DNA of 64,000 nucleotides from Ascochyta rabiei. Lineage: Eukaryota > Ascomycota > Dothideomycetes > Pleosporales > Didymellaceae. The stretch is taken from assembly GCF_004011695.2 (NCBI RefSeq), contig NC_082410.1, positions 1,116,001-1,180,000 on the forward strand, given 5' to 3'. Every line of letters starts with the position of its first letter. Position 1 is the first letter of the stretch. Below, in pieces: positions 10,927-21,755 of this stretch. Position numbers and translations under genes: made by a program. Under the pieces are notes generated by a model. It was not told the origin of the DNA, searched no databases, and saw nothing but the letters and a program-made list of their open reading frames with translations.

Positions 10927-12543
10927 ATGGATGACGGTAGTATGCAGCTGCAGCCCGGGCGCAGCGTGGGCTTCATGAGTGAGTAGCTCATCTACTCAAG
11001 CTTCGACCCAACTGACCCTACCACAGCGCTTGGCTGCTCCTTACATGACATCCTCACCACCATCAAAGCTGAAGTCAAAGCCTTCCCACGATTCCAACTC
11101 TACTTTGACGACCTCCACCCCATTTCTTCGCCTGTGCAACTCGTCCTTCCTGACAACGGTCTGCGACTGCAGTTCGATGGTCCTGATCAGCGGCTGCGTT
11201 TGATAGAGGTACTCGACTTCACCAAAGCACGACTACTATACAAGGACATCGAAGTGTTTAAGCTCGTGGACATGCATGGAGGTGTAGCAGGACCCAGGTT
11301 CCGGCATATCTACGATAAGCTCTTGGGTCCCACATACGGAGGCGAGTACATACCGCCTAAGTCTGAAGACCCAAACGCAAGAGGCACCTACAACCTGTCG
11401 TATCCCGGTATTGCATTCAACTTTCCAGTACAGCACGCTGCGTACTCACCGAAGAAGGACTTCATCTCATTGTTGTCATCCTCAGCCACGGGTCCTGCAA
11501 CCTCCATGGCGGTATTCAGCGGCGAGTCGTGGCAGAAAGCTCGGTCGACACTGTTCACAGCGACCCCCTCCAACCCTAGATCTTCGGCGCTTGTAGGCAT
11601 CAAGGGCCCAGGAGGTGGGCCCGACGAAATCGAGACTGTCAAGGTACACGGCGAAGGGAAGGTTGAACTCGTCAGACGATCAAGCCCTCCCTTCTGGATA
11701 GTCCTCAGCGAGACGACGCCTCAAGACCTCATCATGGAACTTGGAGCGCCAGACTCTATATATCGCAAGAACGATCACCGATTGTCGATCCACAAAGACC
11801 GAACGACCAGCGATGCGTCCGATCACTCTCCTGGCGGTCTGACACCCGAGGACATGCTTGACTCAGACCGCGGCTCAGCAATCGGCACAGACACGGAGGA
11901 AGACTGGGAGGACGATGACGATGCAGTGCTTGAAGCCCAGGAGCGTGAAATTGCGGCAGCAGAGCACTTCTACAACTACTACCATCACGGCTTCGACATT
12001 CTGGTCTCGCAGCCCACACAGATATCCCCACCTTCGCCCACGGCAGAGCGCAAAGAAGCAGATCTACACAAAGATGGCGAGCTGAGCGCGCAGCCACTCA
12101 ATCACCTGACTGCGACCAAGGTCATCTTCCACGGCAACATACCAGGCTCGTATCAGTTCAATCGGCATCGGAGGAGCAGGTGGACACTGGAACATGTCCC
12201 TTCGACGCAGTACCGAGAAGCGTTAAACTCGGAGATGCGTTTCAGCGACATCTCCGGTAGGCTGAAGGAGGTTTTCAAGACGTATTATGATAATGAGGAG
12301 CAAGAACGGTTGCAACAGCGCGGCATGGCCTTGAACAGAGGATGGGGCGATAGTCCTGGTAGTAGCTGCGAACTTCTTGGAGGTTGGGAGGACGCGTCTG
12401 GTCGGAGGAGCAAGTTCGCGAATGCAGGGAGTGTCACGGTGGATGGTGTTACCGATGTTGGGAACGTGGAGCTATTTGGGTTCCCGGGCATGGTGTTTGA
12501 GGTGTTGAAGAACGGCGCTGTGAGCTCTTTGACTGTCTACTAA
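10927..12543 (+). CDS. PHAF1/UPF0183 family protein (C16orf70 homologue)
   Basis: Two exons, 10927-10978 and 11027-12543 (522 aa), split by a 48-nt intron (GTGAGT donor, CCACAG acceptor). Splicing gives the family start P-G-R-S-V-G-F ... L-G-C-S-L-H-D. Strongly conserved UPF0183 blocks follow: L-P-D-N-G-L-R-L-x-F-D-G-P-D-Q-R-L-R-L-I-E and Y-P-G-I-A-F-N-F, then the G-x-P-D-x-I-Y-x-K-N-D-x-R block and the C-terminal F-G-F-P-G-M-x-F-E. The animal protein (PHAF1) pairs with BCAS3 at the phagophore during autophagy. The fungal role is inferred by homology. An acidic, low-complexity insert lies near residues 295-340. It lies in tandem with the ISM1 gene 240 bp downstream. Confidence 0.9.
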
Positions 12544-12784
12544 GGAACGTACCGTGGGTAAGATGGCTCAGCGCAGATGACCTATAGAAATACCAAGACT
12601 GCTGCACGCAAGAAATCTGCGACATCATCCACGATCGTTACAAGCCTTGATAGCTCCATTGCTGTTGGCCGGTACAGCCGACCAATCATCAGTCGAGGCA
12701 TCGCCGACTCCGCAACCGCGACTGCGAAGCCAAGTGCAAAGCTCCAAAAAAACATATCCAGCTCCAACACCTCGTGACGATGCC

Positions 12785-15700
12785 ATGCTAACCCCAACGC
12801 GTTTCCTGCGCGCGTCCTACTCCTCGACCCTGCGCCTTCCGAAATCGCCATTTCCTCCCCGCCCCCTCCCCGACAAGACACCACTCTACCTGCAACGATG
12901 CACCGATGACCTCTACGCCTGGCAGCGCACGCGCGCCGCTGCCAAAGCATTCACCCTACACGATGGCCCGCCCTACGCCAATGGCCCCCTGCACATTGGC
13001 CATGCGCTGAACAAGATCACAAAAGACATCATCTGCCGCTTCCATGTCACCCGCGGCGAGCGAGTCTCGTACATCCCCGGCTGGGACTGCCACGGCCTGC
13101 CCATTGAGATCAAAGCGCTCCAAGCAGCTAAGAAGTCCTTTGCCAACACCGATGCCATCTCCATCCGCACCGCTGCGCGCGAACTCGCCGCTGCAACGGT
13201 CGAGAGCCAGAAGCAGGGGTTCAAGGAGTGGGGCGTCATGGGCGACTGGCAGAATGCGTATCAAACCATGGAGAAGCAATTTGAACTGAGGCAGCTGGAG
13301 GTTTTTAGGGAAATGTGGGAGAAGGGATTGGTGTATAGGCAGTTCAAGCCAGTCTATTGGAGCCCGAGTTCCAGGACGGCGCTGGCTGAGGCCGAGTTGG
13401 AGTATGACGAGGGGCATAAGAGCTTGGCGGCTTTTGTGAGGTTTCCGGCAACGGTGACAGATGAACTGAAGGGCAAGCTGAAAGCGGAGGGCGTAGCGGG
13501 GGAGATCAATGTCGTTATCTGGACGACTACGCCCTGGACACTACCAGCGAACAAGGCAATTGCGGTGCACAGGGATATGGAGTACTGCGTTGTGAAAGAT
13601 ACAGAAAAAGAGGGAGAGTTGACGCTGGTCGCAGCGACAAGAGTCGCCGGGTACGAGAAGGTGCTTGAGCGCAAGCTTGAGCGAGTTGTGTCTGGGCTGC
13701 GAGGATCGGATCTTGCTGGAAACCTCCAATACGAGAATCCGTTCCAGAAGGCCAACGGACTGCAGCCGGTCATCCACGCAGACTTCGTTACTGATTCGTC
13801 TGGTACTGGACTGGTTCACTTTGCGCCGGGTCACGGAATGGACGACTACCACGTTTGCCAGGCCATGGGGATTCAAGCGTTTGCGCCGATCGACGATGCT
13901 GGAGCGTTTACAAAGGAGGCTTTCCCGGAACGGCCAGAGCTCCTTGAGGGATTGTTAGTATCTGACGAGAAGAGGACCGGCACAAGAGCTGTGTGCGACT
14001 ATCTCGAGAAGCAAGGCTTCCTTCGCGCCAAACAGAATTATCGACACAAGTACCCCATTGATTGGAGAACGAAGCAACCGGTTGTCGTAAGAGCGACGGA
14101 GCAATGGTTCGCCGACGTTGGTGATCTCAAAGACGCATCGATGAAGGCCATTGCTGATGTCAACTTCCTCCCTGAGACTGGCCGATTTCGGTTGGAAAGC
14201 TTTATTCAAGGTCGAAGTCAATGGTGTATATCTCGCCAGCGCGCGTGGGGCGTGCCCATTCCTGCCCTCTACAAGGTCCAGGGCGACACCCTTGAAGCTA
14301 CCATGGACTCGGAGACAATCCAGCACCTCATCAAAACTATCAGGGAGCGCGGTATCGATGCCTGGTGGACCGACGCGCCCTCGGACCCGGCATGGACACC
14401 GCCTCACCTTGCCAACACCGGCACATACATCCGCGGACGGGACACCATGGACGTCTGGTTCGACAGCGGCACGTCCTGGACCCTCCTGCCTGAATCGCAG
14501 AACGCGCCCGTTGCAGATGTTTACCTCGAAGGCACCGATCAGCACCGTGGCTGGTTCCAGTCTTCCCTTCTGACTTACATCGCCACGCAAAACTACTCTT
14601 CTGGCACCGCCCGCGCGCCCTACAAGACGCTCATCACACATGGCTTTACTCTTGACTCCGATGGCCGCAAGATGAGCAAGTCACTAGGCAACGTCATCTC
14701 GCCTTCCCAAATCATGAGCGGCGAGCTCCTCCCACCCATCAAACGTAAAAAGCAAAAAGGCCAACCGGCACCACCCCCGAATGCATCGCCAACATACGAT
14801 GGCATGGGCGCCGATGCGCTGCGTCTCTGGGCTGCGAGTAGCGACTACATGCGGGACGTGACCATTGGACAGCCCGTACTACAGTCGGTCAACCAAGCGC
14901 TGCACAAGTACCGTGTAACCTTTAAATGGCTGCTCGGTGTGCTCAGTCTACCTTCTTGCCCGCCGCAATTCACCTCCTTTGATTCACTGCGCTCCCAACT
15001 CCCCACTTCGCCCCTCCTCACCGACACGCTGGCGCTCCACCGCCTCAGCCAGGTCTCGGCGGACGTGCACAGCTACTACACGCGCTACGAATTCTTCAAA
15101 GCGCTCAACACCGTGAACCGCTACATCGCGACGGACCTCAGCGCCTTCTACTTCGAAACGCTCAAAGACCGCATCTACACAGGCCACCTGTCCGACTGCC
15201 AGACTCTGCAGGCTCACCTCGGCCTCATCTTCTACGAGCTCCTGCAGATCCTAGCCCCCATCGCCCCGCTTCTGGTGGAAGAAGTCTGGGACCACGTCCC
15301 CGCCGCGCTGCGCGCTCAGAGCTCGCATCCCGCCCGAGCCGCGTGGGAACCGCTACCAGCGACCCGGACGACGACGAAGAGCACTCACGACGCCCTCGAC
15401 ACAGCGCTAGAGCGCCTCAGCACGCTCAGCAGCGCCGTCAAAGCCGCGCAGGAGCGCCTGCGCGCAGACAAGCACATTGGCTCCGGCCTCGAGACAGCCG
15501 CCACCCTCGTCATGCACCCGGACGCCATCCCCGACTTCCACGCCCAGCTGCAGACCTGCCTCTCGAGCACGAATACAAACCCAACCACAACCACAGATAC
15601 AGATACAGATACAGATACAGATACAGAGACCGACACACGTCCAGACATGCCCGCCCAACTCGCCGGCCTGCTCGTCATCAGCGACTTCACCGTCAGCGCC

Positions 15701-15910
15701 GCACTGCCCGAGGAGAAAGCTTGGCCGTGGTCCGCGACCGAGGCCCTATCCCCCACCACTGCAGATGCGCTCTTTGCAGACGCAAAGGTCGTCGTGCATC
15801 CCCCGGCCCTGGACAAGTGTCCGCGGTGTTGGCGCTTCGCTAGGGAGAGCGACGAGGCGCTGTGTAACCGGTGTGACGAGGTGGTGGGTCGAGTTGCGTT
15901 GTCGGGCTGA
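12785..15910 (+). CDS. ISM1: Mitochondrial isoleucyl-tRNA synthetase
   Basis: Single exon, 1041 aa from the first ATG (12785); the frame continues upstream without an ATG. The N-terminus is Arg/Ser-rich and lacks acids, as expected of a mitochondrial presequence. Class I signatures are clear: H-I-G-H at residues 70-73, the editing-domain W-T-T-T-P-W-T-L-P-A-N, the T-D-Q-H-R-G-W-F block, and K-M-S-K-S after D-G-R. The C-terminus ends in a zinc-finger-like C-P-R-C-W ... C-N-R-C, typical of bacterial and organellar IleRS. Two oddities are a Lys/Pro insert just after KMSKS (K-R-K-K-Q-K-G) and a Thr-Asp repeat before the zinc finger encoded by a hexanucleotide microsatellite. It charges mitochondrial tRNA-Ile. 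Confidence 0.95.
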   Translation: MLTPTRFLRASYSSTLRLPKSPFPPRPLPDKTPLYLQRCTDDLYAWQRTRAAAKAFTLHDGPPYANGPLHIGHALNKITKDIICRFHVTRGERVSYIPGWDCHGLPIEIKALQAAKKSFANTDAISIRTAARELAAATVESQKQGFKEWGVMGDWQNAYQTMEKQFELRQLEVFREMWEKGLVYRQFKPVYWSPSSRTALAEAELEYDEGHKSLAAFVRFPATVTDELKGKLKAEGVAGEINVVIWTTTPWTLPANKAIAVHRDMEYCVVKDTEKEGELTLVAATRVAGYEKVLERKLERVVSGLRGSDLAGNLQYENPFQKANGLQPVIHADFVTDSSGTGLVHFAPGHGMDDYHVCQAMGIQAFAPIDDAGAFTKEAFPERPELLEGLLVSDEKRTGTRAVCDYLEKQGFLRAKQNYRHKYPIDWRTKQPVVVRATEQWFADVGDLKDASMKAIADVNFLPETGRFRLESFIQGRSQWCISRQRAWGVPIPALYKVQGDTLEATMDSETIQHLIKTIRERGIDAWWTDAPSDPAWTPPHLANTGTYIRGRDTMDVWFDSGTSWTLLPESQNAPVADVYLEGTDQHRGWFQSSLLTYIATQNYSSGTARAPYKTLITHGFTLDSDGRKMSKSLGNVISPSQIMSGELLPPIKRKKQKGQPAPPPNASPTYDGMGADALRLWAASSDYMRDVTIGQPVLQSVNQALHKYRVTFKWLLGVLSLPSCPPQFTSFDSLRSQLPTSPLLTDTLALHRLSQVSADVHSYYTRYEFFKALNTVNRYIATDLSAFYFETLKDRIYTGHLSDCQTLQAHLGLIFYELLQILAPIAPLLVEEVWDHVPAALRAQSSHPARAAWEPLPATRTTTKSTHDALDTALERLSTLSSAVKAAQERLRADKHIGSGLETAATLVMHPDAIPDFHAQLQTCLSSTNTNPTTTTDTDTDTDTDTETDTRPDMPAQLAGLLVISDFTVSAALPEEKAWPWSATEALSPTTADALFADAKVVVHPPALDKCPRCWRFARESDEALCNRCDEVVGRVALSG
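15593..15627 (+). repeat. Coding hexanucleotide microsatellite (ACAGAT)n in ISM1
   Basis: About six copies of ACAGAT encode alternating Thr-Asp inside the mitochondrial IleRS, in a variable linker before the C-terminal zinc finger. The 6-bp unit keeps the frame. Confidence 0.9.
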
Positions 15911-15989
15911 GAGGTTCGGGGAGGTGGGAAGAGTTTGCGTGGAAAGGTCATGGGTGGTCTGTGTCTGTGTATGTGTATGTGTATGTGTC

Positions 15990-16020
<31 letters not shown>

Positions 16021-16797
16021 GAGATGGTGGTAGGATTTGATGGAGAAGCCATGTACTGTTGATTCATCACAACGGGAGGCGGGGTGTTTGATCAGTGGTG
16101 AGAACAGATTGCGACGCCGACCGAATCTTGGCGAGTGGCTACGCGTCGAGATATTCTCCACGCTGAAGATGCGAGCGGGGGGTATCAGGAATCTACATTC
16201 ATTATGGAATACTTCGTTAGTCGCCAGCGCGACCTAGGTCTACTCTCAGAACAGCCTCCTGCTCCGCCTCACCTATCTAGCAAGAACCCAGCATGCAACA
16301 GCGTCCCCAGTGCAGCCAACCGTGCAGCTCTTCCTCCTGCTGCGGACCGACGACAAACACCAGGCTCAAGTCGCGGCGCCACGCGGCCCCCATTAAAGCA
16401 GGGAGTCAACTCTCGCAAAACGCGCTAATAGTCAGTACCCGAGAATGCATCATGCACAATGCAAAGCTTTGCAGCTTTCGAAGAGAACCGGCTCCATTAC
16501 AAGACCCAGAAACGCCCCGGTCTTTCAAGCGCGTAGAGAGGAGGGACCCAAAGGTCGGCAATGACGGCATAAAACATAGTAAAAAAGTACAGGAAGCGGA
16601 CCTATTGGTGCGCCCGTGATATCATGCGTCGGAGGTATCGTGTCCCAAGGAAATACAGAAGCGAGGGAAGTCTTGTTGCCCAAGGCGAACATGGTGACGG
16701 ACATGGAACTGCTTTTAGAAGGAAGCACAGTCGCTGTGGGAGGAATGCGAAACCATGAGAGGAATTCGATCGGTAACCTAAGCGCTGTTCAAGGGTC
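15911..16797. other. Convergent 3' intergenic region with a GTGTAT array
   Basis: Lies between the 3' ends of ISM1 (+) and the phosphodiesterase (-). Positions 15958-16022 hold a (TGTGTA)n microsatellite with TGTGTC interruptions. No gene was seen in the remainder. Confidence 0.6.
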
Positions 16798-19700
16798 TCA
16801 ATCCTCGCTGTTGAGTGAGCGACCCTGGTCGCTGGTAGGCGGTGTTGTTCGGAGCTGCGAGGAGCTGCCGAAGCTGGAGAGTTGTTTTCCATGCTCTTCC
16901 GGACCCTTGGGCTTCCGCTTGAAGAAGCTTTTGAATCGTCCGGTTGCGTGTTTCTTGCCGGGGCTCAGGCCCGTCGAGGCGTGGGCGTTGAAGTCTCCAG
17001 GATGGGAGGTAGGAGCGGACAGCATCGACTCCTTGGGCTGGCACAGAACCTCCTGATCGCCGTTCCTGGCATCGCGTGTCGCGCGTCGCTTCGAGCTCAT
17101 CTGTCGCCACCAGCTCGAGTCGCGTGACAGGTCAGATCGAGTTGCGCCGCTTTCGCCACTCATCTTGTTGCTCTCCCACCTCTGCAGCTGGGAGCCTTCA
17201 AGATTGCCATTAGCGCCTTGCGAGAGATCTACCTCCGAATGGCTCTGTGGCGACGATTGCTGGACGGGATACAGCTCGACAACTGCGGCGACGTTAGTTG
17301 CGGGAACACGACCGGGTTGGTCAAATGTACTTTGATGCTTACCCGGGCTGCGTCTGGCGGGGGCGGGCGCCGTGACTGGCCTGCCATTATCTCTGTTCTT
17401 CTTGGATGAAGATTTTGTCAGCGTATCCTTACGGTCCGCTCGGGAATGATCCTCATTGTCGGCATCCGAGCCCCTGAAATCTCCATCAGCTGCATTTGGA
17501 GTGTGCGTGACGAGTATGGCAGTGAGGTTGGCATCGCCGCTCCCTCGTCTGGAGGAGCTTTGATTCTCTCGGGACGCAAGTGCCATGGCAGCAGATGACC
17601 TACGTGATGCAGATATTATGCCCTGGCCATGGCCGCTAGATTCGTGGTGAGCTGCTTCCTCTGATATGGTCGGCGGCGCGGGCATGGCAGCATTGGATTT
17701 GACTGGGCCGCCAGAGAACGGGCTGGGAGTTGGATCGGGCAAGAAGGAAGCCTGCAGCGTGCCAAGATGCATGGGACTCTTTGTCTTCCTTCTCTGCTTC
17801 TCCTGGACGATCTTGTCGTCCCAGATGGACTTGTTGGTCAGGATTTCATCTACGGCAAAACGCATCGCAGGTAGAATATCGGTCACAGCCTCAAACAGAG
17901 GCCTGGCGAAGATGTTCATGAAGCCAATCTGAGATTCTCCAAGCTTGATCATGTCGTTCTGGACCGGCGGTCCTCCAAACAGACAGGACGGCATCTGTAG
18001 CTCTTCTTCCATGATTCCCTGGTCGCTGAACTCGTCTGTGAGGATGTTGGCCCACCTGGCGGCAGTGTCGAACTTGCGTGCCTAGATGAGAGTTAGGAAG
18101 AAGCTGCAGCGAGGGATTGACTGTGAGAACATACGACGTTGCAAATATCGGCGCACTTGATCAAAAGGCCGCAGGTCAAGTCCTTCTGCTCCTCGCGGAC
18201 TTTGACACTCCAGCCATCGGTTACGCCTTTGTCATGCGCAATCTTCTCCTGTAGACTGCCCAAATCGCTCATGTACTTGAAATGCAAGCCCATGTCGGTA
18301 GCCAGAATGTTGTTGATCATCAGTTTGCGCATAGCAATGTCGGAGAAGACTTTTGGCCAGTAACGACGCAGGATCTGCGAGTAGGCGGCACAATGAAAGG
18401 ATTCGAGTACGGAGCGGTCGTTGTAGAGCTGGGCCAGAGGCGCGTTCAGGGCTACCAGGAACGCGTTGTTGACACCCGGGTGACCGACGTCATGTCCAAT
18501 GGCGGAAATCAGCAGCGTGAGCGCGTCAAAGGGCTTCAGTAGGTCGGCGATTGGGGATTTGTCGGCGAGCGAGTCTTTGCCGGTGGGAGGGTAGGCTGGC
18601 AGGGTCCCTGTTCGCACTAGGAAGTGGAACAGCGCCTGGAGCACATCCACGACGTGACGGAAATTGTGGTACTTTACAAACTCATTGTACGCGGTGCGGC
18701 TGGCCAGGAGGAAGACGATCAGCTCGTCTGCGGGACAAGTTAGCGTCGCGGTGCAACGAGAACGGACGTTGCTTGCCTTGGGTCATGTGCCACTGAGATA
18801 GCTCTGGCGTGGATAATGCATGCTCAAGCATCACCAGCGCCGCGTAGAGCAGCTCGTCGTCGGTGAAGTCGTGTGCTGAAAAGGCCCAGGTGGCTACTTT
18901 CTCTTCCACCACACTCCTTCGATCTTGTTCCAGCTCGAAGTCACTGCGTAGGTTAGTCAGGAGCAGCGTTCGGCGCCATGTCGACTTACGAGGCTTCTAT
19001 TGAATCTCCGACGGTTTCCGGGTTGCAGATGCCAGTCATCAAGTTGGACACCATGGCCTCGCGCAGATATGCATAGGGCTTCGCGTCGTCTACGCCGACC
19101 CACGATAGTTTCCGATTCCTCTTTGTCGTCAGAAAGCTTGCTTCTTCGCGCGTAGCCTCCTTCTGCAGCCTGTAGGCATGGACGGCCAAGCCGTGCATGC
19201 GATCTTTGGACAATGGACTGGACAAGACATCCACAGCGCCCGAGTCGAGGTACTTGGATAGGCGGACCGTGTCGGTGAGGACTTGGGTTTTGTTGAGACT
19301 TGACAGAGAGGCCGCAGCCGAGGCAGATTCGCGCTCCAAGCCCGTCAGCATGACGACAGGAACCACGAGCTTGGAGAAGTTTCTTGACGAGATCTCCGAG
19401 GATACGTGTGTGAGCAGGTGGGTGCCGTAGGTGTCGTCTGGCTCGCTGTTGTCGACCCTCATGATGCGGGAAGATGTGGGCGAGGGGGTGCGCGGTTCGC
19501 GCGACAATCGTTTCAGTCGCAGTTCTTCGTCGTAGGGTACGTCGAGGATTACGAAGGTGGGTATGTTTGATTTGGTGGCGTCGACGAGCTGGGTGATCTT
19601 GGACAGGCACGAGCGGCCAGAACCGCAGATGTAGACTGCGGAGGGGGTAAGCAATAGGAGCATGGCGGCTGTGCAGGAGCTGCGTACCTTCATTGAACAT

Positions 19701-19895
19701 GGACAGGATGGCCTCGACATTGGCGTGCACCTCGACAGGCGGCGCCTTGCCCAGGGCAAAGTAGCTCTGTCCGACGTTGCCTGTGCTGGTTCTGGCGATG
19801 AGAGAGCTCGACAGCGTCTCTCGTCTCACGTGCTCGTCGTTGGCGCGCCGGTCGACGTAGATGACGTTGCATGCGCCATGTTCCATGGTCTCCAC
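16798..19895 (-). CDS. Class I 3',5'-cyclic-nucleotide phosphodiesterase (high-affinity PDE type)
   Basis: Five exons: 19895-19688, 19635-18990, 18943-18777, 18727-18135 and 18081-16798 (965 aa). The catalytic domain has H-N-F-R-H (His361, His365), H-D-V-G-H-P-G (His419, Asp420, His423) and K-C-A-D-I (Asp534), which bind the two metals of class I PDEs. The enzyme hydrolyses cAMP (possibly cGMP) and so damps PKA signalling. The N-terminal part contains a receiver-like region (Y-I-C-G ... V-P-V-V-M-L-T), also seen in filamentous fungal high-affinity PDEs. The C-terminal 300 residues are Ser/Arg-rich, disordered and probably a regulatory phosphorylation region. Four introns are 46-53 nt. The third uses a GC donor (AAG|GCAAGC). 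The start may instead be the Met three codons further in (M-E-H-G-A-C-N). Confidence 0.93.
18728..18776 (-). other. GC-AG intron in the phosphodiesterase gene
   Basis: A 49-nt intron with donor AAG|GCAAGC, CTAAC branch and CGCAG acceptor. It is the only splice that joins the W-H-M-T-Q exon to the D-E-L-I-V exon in frame with a normal intron length. Confidence 0.7.
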
Positions 19896-20153
19896 CTATG
19901 CGGCGGCGACGGGCCGCGCAGAGGGGGAGTAGGCGGATGGGCAGGGTTGGCGGGAGGGTGGAGGAGGGTGTCGCAATGGGTGGTGTGGAGGATGCAGGGC
20001 CAGCGAGGGGGATGTGCGGCAGGCGCTGGCGGCAGTGGTGGTGGAGGCCAATGGCAGGTCTGGAGGGTTGCGACGGGGCGCGTTCGCTCGACAGCTCAGC
20101 AGACGAAAGCAGCCGCGGCGGGCGTGGGGGAGCGCAGAGCGTCAGAGACCGAA

Positions 20154-20216
20154 GCAGAGGCAGAGGCAGAGGCAGAGGCAGAGGCAGAGGCAGAGGCAGA
20201 GGCAGAGGCAGAGGCA
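20154..20216. repeat. (GGCAGA)n hexanucleotide array
   Basis: About ten uninterrupted copies of GGCAGA, about 260 bp upstream of the phosphodiesterase ATG. All frames through it are open, which creates spurious ORFs. Confidence 0.95.
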
Positions 20217-20459
20217 AGACCAGGACCGGGAGCAAGCACAGGGACTGGAGCTGAGATGCGATCTGAAACGTCGACGGCGAGGGCAAGGCCAGGGGCCCCG
20301 GTGACACAGAGGGAAGCGGTGCCAGCAGGCGCACTAGCGTTGTGCGGGCGGCCAGGAAGGTGCGGGCGGCCAGGAAGGCGCGGGCGGCCAGGAAGGCGCG
20401 AACGGCGGAAGGTGTGCGCGGGCAGCGGTGGGCGCGGGCAGCGGGCGGTCGAAGGTGTG

Positions 20460-20640
20460 CGGCGGTGGTGGTGGTAGTGGTGGTGGTGGTAGTGGTGGTG
20501 GTGGTAGTGGTGGTGGTGGTGGTGATGTTCGTGGCGGTGGTGCGTAGGCGTGGTGGTGGTGGTGGTGGTGGTGGTGTTGGGGTATGCTGTGGGCGCTGGG
20601 TGCTGGGCGCTGGGTGCTGGGCGCTGGAGTACGGGGGGTG
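20460..20640. repeat. (GGT)n array followed by GCTGGGTGCTGGGC repeats
   Basis: Interrupted GGT/AGT trinucleotide repeat to about 20580, then a short GCTGGGTGCTGGGC-type array to about 20635. G-rich on the plus strand. Confidence 0.9.
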
Positions 20641-20923
20641 CGGCGTCAGTGTCGCAAGCAGCGGCGCGCTCGCGGAGTGGGCAGGCCTGTGAGCAGCATC
20701 GGGCGCACAGCAGAAGCACGGCGAGCGGACGGGGCCAGCGCAGAGGCAGGCGGGGGGCAGGGCGCGTCTTGGGGCTCTACCTAGGCGTGGGTGTCGAGGT
20801 GTGGAGAGAGAGGGCGTGGGAGACTAGAGGGTGGTTCTGTGTGGGTACGACTCGACGACGAAAGCAGTATGGGGGCTCATCCTTCCCCACTCGGCACCTC
20901 AGCAGCTGCAGCACGGCGAAGCT

Positions 20924-20967
20924 GGTTCGAAGCGGGTTCGAAGCGGGTTCGAAGCGGGTTCGAAGCG
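20924..20967. repeat. Four exact copies of an 11-bp unit with TTCGAA core
   Basis: GGTTCGAAGCG repeated four times without a mismatch. Each unit contains the palindrome TTCGAA, spaced 11 bp apart, close to one helical turn. Confidence 0.95.
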
Positions 20968-21379
20968 CCACGCCCTTCCAGAAGCTTTTCTCTCCGCTTC
21001 CTCCTCGGCCTGCCCATGGCCGTGCTTGAGCCTTGTGGCCAACGAGCAGCTGCGCACATCGCCCCTTCCTCGCCGGGCCCACGCCCCCCTTTCCCAACCC
21101 ACCCAGCGCACGCAGCTGTCAGGCTCACCTCGTCCGCCGCCGCCGCCCGTCCGTCGCGCTGCTGTTGGCCAGTCTGGCCCGCCTAGCCTGGCCCGCCCTG
21201 CCCTGCCCTGTCCGCCCTGCACGCCTGCACGCCTGCACGCCGCCGGCCGCTTCTGAAACAATGCAGAACACAGCCTGTGCTTACCTGAACGCTTCCCTCC
21301 TGTCTCTAGCGCGTTGCTTGGCGTGCTGCCTGCGTCTGACACCCACACACCACACCACGCACCACGTCTCGCCTCAGCT

Positions 21380-21755
21380 GCTGTCCTGTCCTGTCCTGTC
21401 TCGTCCGGTCCTGTCTTGTCCCGTCCTGTCTGTCCTGTCTGTTCTGTCTGTCTTGTCCCGTCCTGTCTGTCCTGTCCTGTCCTGTCTGCCCTATCTGTCC
21501 TGTCTGTCCTGTCTGTCCTGTCTGTCCTGTCTGTCTTGTCCCGTCCTGTCTGTACTGTCTGTCCTGTCTGCCCTATCTGTCCTGTCTGCCCTATCTGTCC
21601 TGTCTGCCCTATCTGTCCTGTCTGCCCTATCTGTCCTGTCTGCCCTATCTGTCCTGTCTGCCCTATCTGTCCTGTCTGCCCTATCTGTCCTGTCTGCCCT
21701 ATCTGTCCTGTCCTGTCTGTCCTGTCCTGTCCTGTCTGCCCTATCCTGTCCCCGC
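21380..21755. repeat. CTGTC satellite with 18-bp higher-order unit
   Basis: Degenerate CTGTC/CTGTCTGTC pentamer-nonamer repeat. From about 21569 to 21712 it resolves into eight head-to-tail copies of an 18-bp unit (CTGCCCTATCTGTCCTGT). Because 18 is a multiple of three and the unit lacks stops, all frames stay open, giving false ORFs on both strands. Confidence 0.95.

Noticed and set aside
20918..20970. GGTTCGAA motifs as a tRNA B box
   Set aside because: No A box, no cloverleaf and no acceptor stem around it; the motif is part of an 11-bp tandem repeat.
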